From an uncultured Acinetobacter sp. (GTDB lineage: Bacteria > Pseudomonadota > Gammaproteobacteria > Pseudomonadales > Moraxellaceae), in the NCBI RefSeq assembly GCF_943914805.1, contig NZ_CALUDM010000101.1, forward strand, positions 1 through 13,101: a DNA stretch of 13,101 nt. Reading direction: 5' to 3'. The stretch's first letter is position 1. Each line of letters begins with the position of its first letter. The notes under the pieces were generated by a model that saw nothing but the letters and a program-made list of their open reading frames with translations, was not told the origin of the DNA and did no database searches. Made by a program: the position numbers and the translations under genes. Shown here one piece after another: positions 1-6,150 of this stretch.

Positions 1-337
1 CCTTTATCCCATCAATAAAAATTAAAAAAATCTGATGAATAAAAATATATGCAGAATTCATCACGTATTATTTTTCGAAAATAGTTTTTCACATACATGA
101 AAATAAAAAAACAAATTAATAGCTATACATATCAACAATATAAATAATCTTCCATATGAAAAATAATATAAATATTACCCCCATACAAGAATCACTAAAA
201 ACTCGAGTGGATTATTTTAGTTTTATTATAGATTTAAACGCTTTCAACATAGCTAAACTTTTAGGTATCTCTATGTATTATATCAATATTATTGAAATTA
301 AACGGTATAAAGAATTACCACCTAACAAAAATAAAAA
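1..337. other. AT-rich intergenic stretch, no convincing gene
   Basis: This stretch is strongly AT-rich, with many A and T runs. The only open frame of any size is on the plus strand at 156-362 (68 codons). It has no Shine-Dalgarno sequence before its ATG, and its last codons run through the lolA terminator, so I do not call it a gene. Part of its translation (IAKLLGISMYYINIIEIKR) faintly recalls a helix-turn-helix, so a decayed regulator gene is possible. I see no promoter, RNA gene or clear repeat here. Confidence 0.5.
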
Positions 338-357
338 AAGCAACCCGAAGGTTGCTT
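338..357 (-). terminator. Rho-independent terminator of lolA
   Basis: There is a perfect 8-bp stem, AAGCAACC (338-345) with GGTTGCTT (350-357), around the four-base loop CGAA (TTCG when read on the minus strand). Read on the minus strand the stem is followed by a run of T, from the plus-strand A run at 333-339. It lies 17 bases past the lolA stop codon. The plus strand has no U-tract after the stem, so it is oriented for lolA. Confidence 0.9.
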
Positions 358-374
358 ATTGAATAGATCAAAAC

Positions 375-1070
375 TTATTGATCAATAATATCTGTACCCT
401 TAGGCGGTACAAAATTAAAGGTTGATGCAGGAATAGATGCATTGACCTGTACATTGTTGAAACGTACCGTGGTTGTTTGTCCCAATGAATCTTGTAAGAT
501 CATTAGAGTCGGTGCATTTTTTGCCCCAAAACTAATGGTTAAGCTTTGAAAAGCACCATCTTTTTGTTTCGGGTACAAAGTATAATAAGTTTTCCCTGCA
601 TTAGGCTGAGTAATACGATACGCTTTTTGAATCTGTTGCGTGTTTCCACTCAATAACAATGCAGGTGTATTCGCAACTTGCTCATCTAAACTTTGGCGAA
701 CCGCTTGTTCTAAATCAGGATCATAAATCCATACGGTTTTACCTGAAGTTACAATAGTTTGTTTTGCTGGTGTTGTCGTCTGCCAATAGAATTTACCAGG
801 GCGTTCTACTTTCATCACCCCTTTAAAGGTCTGATTCATATGTTGTGCAGTTAACCCTTTTTTCTGAGCAACTTTACTTGATTGAGTTACTTTAGTACTT
901 TGCTCAAAGTCTGCTGTAAAGCTTTTTACACCACTTAGTTGACGTACTAAATTTGCAGTTGCTTGTTGCTCCGACGCAGCAGATGCTGCAAAAACTGTTG
1001 TGCTCATTACAGGTGCAAGCATAGTCGCACTGATTGCTACTGCACCCATCGTTTTACGAAGCATATTCAT
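375..1070 (-). CDS. lolA: Outer-membrane lipoprotein carrier protein LolA
   Basis: LolA is the periplasmic chaperone that takes lipoproteins released by LolCDE and hands them to LolB at the outer membrane. The 231-residue precursor has a Sec signal peptide: basic LRK at residues 4-6, a hydrophobic core, and a likely cleavage after VFA at residue 28. Family hallmarks are the ERPGKFYW segment (89-96), the TSGKTVWIYDPDLEQ segment (108-122) and the NTPALLL stretch (134-140). It is longer than the E. coli precursor (about 203 residues); part of the excess is a Lys/Gln-rich stretch at about 58-80, before the first conserved beta strands. The start at 1070 is supported by AGGTG six bases upstream. 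It stands alone between two terminators, so it should have its own promoter within 1081-1237, where I saw no clear consensus boxes. The outer-membrane factor AdeK in this window is a likely client. Confidence 0.93.
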   Translation of the reverse strand: MNMLRKTMGAVAISATMLAPVMSTTVFAASAASEQQATANLVRQLSGVKSFTADFEQSTKVTQSSKVAQKKGLTAQHMNQTFKGVMKVERPGKFYWQTTTPAKQTIVTSGKTVWIYDPDLEQAVRQSLDEQVANTPALLLSGNTQQIQKAYRITQPNAGKTYYTLYPKQKDGAFQSLTISFGAKNAPTLMILQDSLGQTTTVRFNNVQVNASIPASTFNFVPPKGTDIIDQ

Positions 1071-1237
1071 AGGTTCACCTTTTATATATTTGCGTCATCG
1101 CAATTTGTAAGATGATTCATCATAAACTAAATTTCAGCGCTAATATTAGAGAAAATAAGAAGTTTTGTATTGTTATTGGTGCAAAATGTAGAAAAATATT
1201 CATCATGATGGAGATATGCTTGGAATCTTCACGACAT

Positions 1238-1260
1238 AAAAAACCCGCAATTAAGCGGGC
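1238..1260 (-). terminator. Rho-independent terminator of rplU-rpmA
   Basis: CCCGC (1244-1248) pairs with GCGGG (1255-1259) around the six-base loop AATTAA. On the minus strand the stem is followed by a T run from plus-strand A bases 1238-1243. It lies 20 bases past the rpmA stop codon and separates the ribosomal operon from lolA. Confidence 0.88.
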
Positions 1261-1279
1261 CTTTTAGAACTCTTAAAAC

Positions 1280-1537
1280 TTATGCAGTTTCAACAGTTAC
1301 GTAGCGACGGCCAAATTGACCCTTCACTTCGAATTTGATTACGCCGTCAGCAGTAGCGAACAAAGTATGGTCACGGCCCATACCTACGTTTGCACCAGCG
1401 TGGAATTCTGTACCACGTTGACGAACGATAATGTTACCAGCAGTCACAGCTTGACCACCGTACATTTTAACACCTAACATTTTAGGGTTCGAGTCACGAC
1501 CGTTTTTAGTCGAACCACCGGCTTTTTTAGTTGCCAT
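1280..1537 (-). CDS. rpmA: 50S ribosomal protein L27 (bL27)
   Basis: bL27 is a large-subunit protein whose flexible N-terminus reaches toward the peptidyl transferase centre. The 85-residue product has the usual length and the family signature: N-terminal ATKKAGGSTKNGRDS, then NPKMLGVK, then the IIVRQRGTEFHAGANVGMGRDHTLFA block. There is no N-terminal extension of the kind processed in Firmicutes; the protein begins directly with the mature-type ATKK. AGGAG lies nine bases before the ATG. It is the second gene of the rplU-rpmA operon, 19 bases after the rplU stop codon, and the order rplU-rpmA is the one widely found in bacteria. Confidence 0.98.
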   Translation of the reverse strand: MATKKAGGSTKNGRDSNPKMLGVKMYGGQAVTAGNIIVRQRGTEFHAGANVGMGRDHTLFATADGVIKFEVKGQFGRRYVTVETA

Positions 1538-1556
1538 GTCTATTTACTCCTAGTGA

Positions 1557-1868
1557 TTAGCCTGCGATCGCAGTAATTTTCAACTCGGTAAACCATTGAC
1601 GGTGACCTTGTTGTTTACGGTAATGTTTACGACGACGCATTTTAACAATACGGATTTTGTCGTGACGACCATGACCAACCACTTCTGCAGTTACTTTTGC
1701 GCCAGCAACAACTGGAGCACCGATTTGAATGCTTTCGCCATTCACAACCATTAATACATCATCAAATGTAATAGTTGCGCCAGTTTCAGCTTTCAACAAT
1801 TCTACTTTAAGGGTTTCACCCTCAACAACACGGTGCTGTTTACCACCGCTTTGGATTACTGCGTACAT
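1557..1868 (-). CDS. rplU: 50S ribosomal protein L21 (bL21)
   Basis: bL21 binds 23S rRNA in the large subunit. From the ATG at 1868 the product is MYAVIQSGGKQHRV..., 103 residues, which is the E. coli length. The conserved C-terminal RRRKHYRKQQGHRQWFTELKI block is present. The frame can be extended four codons to a TTG at 1880, but that extension covers the GGAG Shine-Dalgarno sequence (about six bases before the ATG at 1868), so the shorter start is chosen. It is the first gene of the rplU-rpmA operon and is transcribed divergently from the polyprenyl synthase gene. Confidence 0.97.
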   Translation of the reverse strand: MYAVIQSGGKQHRVVEGETLKVELLKAETGATITFDDVLMVVNGESIQIGAPVVAGAKVTAEVVGHGRHDKIRIVKMRRRKHYRKQQGHRQWFTELKITAIAG

Positions 1869-2295
1869 AATGTACTCCAACTTGCCCGTGTCGTCGTGCC
1901 GATAAAGGAATATACCGATCTTAATACGAACGCCACTGGGGGTTATACAAGGGCAAAGATTTTAAGTGATAATGAATTAAACAACAAGCCATTTCCATCA
2001 AATAATCTTAACATAAACAAAATAATCAATCTTAGATCTAAGTTTTAAGATTTACCCATTGAAAATATGAATATTTTTTTGAGATATTACAAAAATTGAA
2101 ATAGATTTTTAAAACAAATCCGCTACTATGTAACGCAAAAGAACGACTGACTAATGCATGTTGCTTTCATTATATTTGGACAGATAAAGAACAAATCATT
2201 AAGATTCAGTACAATGACTGTTTTCTATTGCAACATTTATTGATGTTACTTGTTACACTCACCACTTAAACGCATTTGCATGAGGCTCCCTCTCT
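1869..2295. other. Divergent intergenic region rplU/ispB
   Basis: These 427 bases separate the leftward ribosomal operon from the rightward isoprenoid gene. The left part holds the rplU leader and its candidate promoter. The middle (about 1960-2120) is very AT-rich and contains a 7+7 AT-only dyad at 2062-2077 that I regard as compositional. An ispB promoter must lie in the right part. TTGCAA at 2228-2233 and TTGGAC at 2176-2181 are possible -35 elements, but neither has a convincing -10 at the right distance. I see no gene or RNA gene here. Confidence 0.5.
1942..1972 (-). promoter_or_regulatory. Candidate rplU-rpmA promoter with GC-rich discriminator
   Basis: On the minus strand there is a good -10 candidate, TATAAC (plus 1942-1947), followed at once by a run of five C. 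A GC-rich discriminator of this sort is typical of ribosomal promoters under ppGpp/DksA control. The -35 is weak: the best match is TTATCA (plus 1967-1972) with a long 19-base spacer. The predicted leader would be about 65 bases. This is inferred from sequence alone. Confidence 0.35.
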
Positions 2296-3279
2296 ATGAC
2301 CATTGACTTTAAGCAAGATATTCTCGCTCCTGTTGCAACTGACTTTGCAGCAATGGACAAGTTTATTAATGAAGGGATTACTTCAAAAGTTGCATTGGTT
2401 ATGGCCGTCAGTAAGCATGTAGTTGAAGCAGGTGGCAAACGCATGCGTCCAATTATGTGTCTACTTGCTGCAAAAGCTTGTGGTGCAACTGATGCGCAGA
2501 TGGATGCATATCGTAAACTTGCTGCAATTATTGAAATGCTGCATACAGCAACACTTGTTCATGACGATGTTGTTGATGAATCTGGATTACGCCGTGGTCG
2601 TCCAACTGCGAATGCTACATGGAATAATCAAACTGCCGTTTTGGTCGGTGATTTTTTAATTTCTCGTGCTTTTGATTTATTAGTCGACCTCGACAATATG
2701 ATTTTGCTAAAGGATTTTTCAACAGGTACATGTGAAATTGCAGAAGGCGAAGTATTACAACTTCAGGCACAGCATCAACCTGACACAAATGAACAAACTT
2801 ATTTAGATATTATCCACGGCAAAACATCACGTTTATTTGAGCTTGCAACTGAAGGCGCAGCAATTCTTGCAGGCAAACCTGAGTACCGTGAACCACTGCG
2901 TTTATTTGCAGGTCATTTTGGTAATGCTTTCCAAATTATTGACGATATTTTAGATTACACGTCTGATGCTGAAACATTAGGTAAAAATATTGGTGATGAT
3001 TTAATGGAAGGTAAACCAACTTTACCTTTAATCTCTGCTCTAGCAAATACACAAGGCGAAGAGCACGAAATTATTAGAAAAAGTATTGCTACAGGTGGAA
3101 CAGCAGATTTAGCACGTGTGATCCAAATCGTGCAAAGCTCTGGTGCTTTAGACTATTGTAGTCGCCGTGCGACTGAAGAAACAGAAGCTGCTATTAAAGC
3201 TTTGACGTTTCTACCTGAATCTGAATACCGTCAAGCACTCTATAATTTAGCGCAACTTGCCTTACACCGAATTCAATAA
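2296..3279 (+). CDS. ispB: Long-chain all-trans polyprenyl diphosphate synthase (IspB type, ubiquinone side chain)
   Basis: This enzyme condenses isopentenyl diphosphate onto farnesyl diphosphate to make the ubiquinone tail. The 327-residue protein has every class I trans-prenyltransferase landmark: GGKRMRP (46-52), the first aspartate-rich motif DDVVD (90-94) followed by RRGRPT (99-104), GDF (118-120), KT (176-177), and the second aspartate motif DDILD (216-220). The residue five places before the first motif is Ala85, a small side chain as expected for long-chain synthases. Acinetobacter species mainly contain ubiquinone-9, so the product is probably nonaprenyl rather than octaprenyl diphosphate, although annotation usually says octaprenyl. 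The Shine-Dalgarno GAGG at 2282-2285 sits ten bases from the ATG, slightly far. The next gene starts 15 bases after its stop and may share the transcript. Confidence 0.94.
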   Translation: MTIDFKQDILAPVATDFAAMDKFINEGITSKVALVMAVSKHVVEAGGKRMRPIMCLLAAKACGATDAQMDAYRKLAAIIEMLHTATLVHDDVVDESGLRRGRPTANATWNNQTAVLVGDFLISRAFDLLVDLDNMILLKDFSTGTCEIAEGEVLQLQAQHQPDTNEQTYLDIIHGKTSRLFELATEGAAILAGKPEYREPLRLFAGHFGNAFQIIDDILDYTSDAETLGKNIGDDLMEGKPTLPLISALANTQGEEHEIIRKSIATGGTADLARVIQIVQSSGALDYCSRRATEETEAAIKALTFLPESEYRQALYNLAQLALHRIQ

Positions 3280-3294
3280 AATCTCCCAAGGCTT

Positions 3295-5349
3295 ATGCAG
3301 ATACAATTTAATGATCTTTTTATCCTCATGCAGGAACAGCTTGATAATGCCAAAGCTGTTCCAAATCCGAATATTTTAATTACCCTGATAGATCGTATCA
3401 GACCCGATGACAGCCATAATTTAGAAGAAACACATTATAAATTCGATGCTTTAACTCAAGCATTACTGATCACACCCAATGCTGCATCGGCATTTCAAGG
3501 CTATTTACTCAAACTGATTAACCATTACAAACAAGCCAGTTTGTATGCGGACAGCGGAATTTTATCTTTAGATGGTTTTTGGAATCAGCTTGGACAACGA
3601 GTAGGCGCTCACTTTCTACCACTATTGGTAGATGGATCCGAACTTAAAGACTTAGTGGGAAAAGTCTTTCATCAACGTAGTGATAAGTATTGGCTTGAAA
3701 ATATTGAAGATGAACAATGGCATCTGTTATTTCAGCTTCTGAATCAAGGTCATCGTTATAAAAGTGCCAAGCTTGGAATCAAAAGAGAAATTGTCAAAGC
3801 CATTACCGTGCTTTCTTATCGAATCAGCGGTATTGGGCTCTATCCTGAATTTATTAATGCTCATCCTGAGTTACAGGAATACGAATCCCCTTTTCTGGTT
3901 CAAAACCGTGAAATTATTGAATTTATAGAATCTTATAAAAAATCACATCGCAATCAAGATGAACTAACTGATAGCACTCCACCAGATGCTGATCAGGCGC
4001 TGGTGATGATTGAACAGTGTCGTGATGTTGTTTTAAAAATTCGCCGAGCAACAAAAAGAACAGGTGTAAGTTTAAGTCTGACTTATCTCGTGTCTTTATT
4101 AGAGCAATGTTTAGATCGAATTGAACTGCTCTTAAATTTAATTGTTGAAGATGACCAAGTCCGTTATCAAATCTATGGTGAATTACTGATTGATTTGGTT
4201 CATGCACATTATAGTGAAACCAGTGTACGCGACTTATTAAAAACCAATAGTGAATTGATTGCATTACAGGTGACTGAGAATGCAAGTAAAACAGGCGAGC
4301 ACTATGTAAGTACCGATAAAAAAGGCTTTTTGGGAATGTACAATGCTGCGGCAGGTGCAGGTGTTATCATTGCCATCATGGCGACCATTAAGATCTTAGC
4401 AGCTCGACTGGTACTTGCACCCTTTCTCCAAGCCTTTTTATTCAGTATGAATTATTCACTGGGTTTCATACTGATTCATGTTTCACATTTTACTGTTGCA
4501 ACCAAACAGCCAGCAATGACCGCAGCGGCGTTAGCCTCTACGGTGCAACATCGCAAAGGTTCAAAAACGGCTCAAATCGCTGAATTGGCCGGTCTCATTA
4601 TCAATATTATACGAACGCAATTTATTGCAATCCTCGGTAATATTTCGATAGCTATTCCAACGGCAGCCCTAATTACCTTTCTTTGGCAAGTAATGATGCA
4701 TGAGCCTCTGTTAAGTCATGCCAAAGCAACGCATTTACTACACAGTTTAAATCCATTCACGTCCCTCGCTATTCCACATGCTGCAATCGCAGGAGTTTGT
4801 TTATTTTTATCGGGATTAATTGCTGGATATTTTGACAATATGGCAATTTACCGCAAAGTTGGTCCTCGTTTGAAGGCGCATGTCAAATTAAGAAACTTAA
4901 TGGGGCAAGAAAGATTAGATAAATTTGCAGCCTATATTGAAAGAAATTTAGGTGCTTTAGCAGGTAACTTTTTATTTGGGGTAATGCTCGGAAGCATGGG
5001 AACTATTGGGTTTATCTTAGGTTTACCAATTGATATCCGTCACATTGCCTTTGCATCGGCTAATTTTATTCAAGGCTTAATGACTGTCAATGGTTCCCCA
5101 GATTTGGGCGTCATCATTGTCTCTTTCTTCGGCGTATTGTGTATTGGACTGACCAACCTCTTTGTCAGCTTCACATTAACGATTATTGTGGCATTAAGAG
5201 CAAGACAAGTTCGTTTCGAACAGTGGAAACCACTGGCAAAGCTTGTTTTTACTCACTTTTTTACTCGTCCTCTCGATTTCTTCTGGCCACCTAAACAACC
5301 TTTGCAAGTAGAAGAGCAAACCAACGCACAAAACAAACTAAATCATTAA
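3295..5349 (+). CDS. Multi-pass membrane protein of the Gcr/'site-specific recombinase' family (COG4389-like)
   Basis: The 684-residue protein resembles the family named after the gonococcal Gcr, which databases label 'site-specific recombinase'. I recognise it from overall architecture and length, not from an alignment. Residues 1-340 are soluble and mostly helical. From about 345 there are some six hydrophobic segments (roughly 350-370, 375-397, 440-465, 491-512, 553-577, 604-634), with a basic linker at 415-425 and an amphipathic stretch at 515-550. I see none of the catalytic patterns of tyrosine recombinases (R...HxxR...Y) or serine recombinases, and no DNA-binding domain. The sequence supports an integral membrane protein of unknown function rather than a recombinase. 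It follows ispB by 15 bases and is probably cotranscribed. Its AAGG (3288-3291) is only three bases from the ATG, so initiation may be weak or may depend on ispB translation. No classical terminator follows. Confidence 0.8.
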   Translation: MQIQFNDLFILMQEQLDNAKAVPNPNILITLIDRIRPDDSHNLEETHYKFDALTQALLITPNAASAFQGYLLKLINHYKQASLYADSGILSLDGFWNQLGQRVGAHFLPLLVDGSELKDLVGKVFHQRSDKYWLENIEDEQWHLLFQLLNQGHRYKSAKLGIKREIVKAITVLSYRISGIGLYPEFINAHPELQEYESPFLVQNREIIEFIESYKKSHRNQDELTDSTPPDADQALVMIEQCRDVVLKIRRATKRTGVSLSLTYLVSLLEQCLDRIELLLNLIVEDDQVRYQIYGELLIDLVHAHYSETSVRDLLKTNSELIALQVTENASKTGEHYVSTDKKGFLGMYNAAAGAGVIIAIMATIKILAARLVLAPFLQAFLFSMNYSLGFILIHVSHFTVATKQPAMTAAALASTVQHRKGSKTAQIAELAGLIINIIRTQFIAILGNISIAIPTAALITFLWQVMMHEPLLSHAKATHLLHSLNPFTSLAIPHAAIAGVCLFLSGLIAGYFDNMAIYRKVGPRLKAHVKLRNLMGQERLDKFAAYIERNLGALAGNFLFGVMLGSMGTIGFILGLPIDIRHIAFASANFIQGLMTVNGSPDLGVIIVSFFGVLCIGLTNLFVSFTLTIIVALRARQVRFEQWKPLAKLVFTHFFTRPLDFFWPPKQPLQVEEQTNAQNKLNH

Positions 5350-5511
5350 AGATTTTGTTATTTTTTGTGAGAATTGTTATTTTTTTTTGCAAAAAGAAAT
5401 TAGTATAAATTACATAATTATACTCACTTGAAAAAAAGTGTACTGACTAGTACACTTTGCCCCATTAATTTAAAGCTCAACGAGTGTGATTAATATACTC
5501 TAGGTTATCTT
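5350..5511 (+). promoter_or_regulatory. Upstream region of the PAP2-adeIJK operon
   Basis: This 162-base gap is the likely control region of the efflux operon. It begins with T-rich sequence lacking a GC stem. Possible -10 hexamers are TATAAA (5404-5409), TATACT (5419-5424) and TATACT (5494-5499); none has a good -35. The last would start transcription inside the AGG ribosome site at 5502-5504, so it is unlikely for the PAP2 start. The inverted repeat at 5435-5458 lies just downstream of the second. In A. baumannii adeIJK is repressed by the TetR-type regulator AdeN, encoded elsewhere; no regulator gene is adjacent here. Confidence 0.4.
5435..5458. repeat. Perfect 10+10 inverted repeat: candidate operator, or leftward terminator
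   Basis: AAAGTGTACT (5435-5444) and AGTACACTTT (5449-5458) are exact reverse complements separated by GACT. An A run at 5431-5437 precedes it, so read on the minus strand it is a hairpin followed by seven T, like an intrinsic terminator. Read on the plus strand it is followed by GCCCC and has no proper U-tract. No leftward gene lies to the right that would need a terminator. Its place 54 bases before the PAP2 start makes a dimeric repressor site (TetR type) an alternative. The repeat itself is certain; its function is not. Confidence 0.6.
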
Positions 5512-6150
5512 ATGCCTTATTTACTTATCTGGATTGGCTGTATAGGTTTATTTACTAGTAGTATTGGTTTAAATATTAAAGACATACAACAATTTGATTT
5601 TTCAAGTGTTGCGTGGATGAGTTCACATCGTTCAAACATAATGGATTGCCTTACAATCGCACTCTCCTATTTAGGTGGTTTACCACCAACGATAGTGATT
5701 GTAACACTAAGTAGTTTGTATTTTTTTCGGCTGAAACAATATACAAATGTATTTATGCTCACGATTGGTTTGTTTGGTGTGACGGCGATTGGCTGGATAA
5801 TCAAATATTTAGTGAATCGCCCACGACCCGATGAAGTGTACCAAATGGTTCAAACCTACGGTGCTTCATTTCCAAGTGCTCACAGTATTTATGCTGCTTT
5901 TTTAAGTTGTTCGTTTATCTTTATATTTCATAAATATAAGCGAGCTAAACTAATTAGCTTAGTATGCTTTTTTTGGTTTCTAAGCATGGGTATCTCTCGG
6001 GTGTATTTGGGAGCACATTTTCCAACCGATGTCGTTGCAGGTTGGAGTATAGGCTTTATATGGACTGCTCTTTTATGGTTCATGTTGTCATCAAAGACGT
6101 TGAGTAGAAATAAATTATTTTCAAATAAAAATCTGAACGAGGTGGAATAA
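5512..6150 (+). CDS. PAP2-superfamily lipid phosphatase, membrane-bound
   Basis: The 212-residue integral membrane protein carries the full three-part PAP2 signature. It has K98-x6-R105-P106 (in KYLVNRPRP), PSAH at 121-124 (Ala in place of the usual Gly) and SR-x5-H-x3-D at 162-173 (S162, R163, H169, D173). In this superfamily the two His act in catalysis via a phosphohistidine. Likely substrates are phosphatidic acid, phosphatidylglycerol phosphate or undecaprenyl diphosphate; sequence alone cannot choose. Hydrophobic segments lie near 1-20, 58-72, 78-100, 126-140, 146-160 and 175-192, as in PgpB/BacA-replacement enzymes. The start has a weak AGG at 5502-5504, seven bases upstream. Its stop codon overlaps the adeI ATG by one base (TAATG), which implies translational coupling with the efflux pump. 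Confidence 0.93.
   Translation: MPYLLIWIGCIGLFTSSIGLNIKDIQQFDFSSVAWMSSHRSNIMDCLTIALSYLGGLPPTIVIVTLSSLYFFRLKQYTNVFMLTIGLFGVTAIGWIIKYLVNRPRPDEVYQMVQTYGASFPSAHSIYAAFLSCSFIFIFHKYKRAKLISLVCFFWFLSMGISRVYLGAHFPTDVVAGWSIGFIWTALLWFMLSSKTLSRNKLFSNKNLNEVE

Noticed and set aside
1833..2048. Plus-strand open frame over the start of rplU and its leader
   Set aside because: It overlaps the rplU coding start and promoter in antisense, has no Shine-Dalgarno, and its translation is low in complexity with no recognisable family.
2062..2077. AAAATAT-GA-ATATTTT inverted repeat between rplU and ispB
   Set aside because: It consists almost wholly of A and T within a very AT-rich stretch, where such dyads are expected by chance.
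3923..4285. Antisense open frame inside the 684-residue membrane protein gene
   Set aside because: The forward frame is long, continuous and family-like; the antisense frame has no start signal and a His/Gln-rich translation typical of a shadow.
3295..5349. Evidence for an integron, integrase or mobile element based on the 'recombinase' family name
   Set aside because: There are no catalytic recombinase motifs, attachment repeats or mobile genes around it; the neighbours are housekeeping genes.
5494..5499. TATACT as the -10 of the PAP2-adeIJK promoter
   Set aside because: Transcription would begin at about 5505, after the AGG ribosome site at 5502-5504, and there is no suitable -35.
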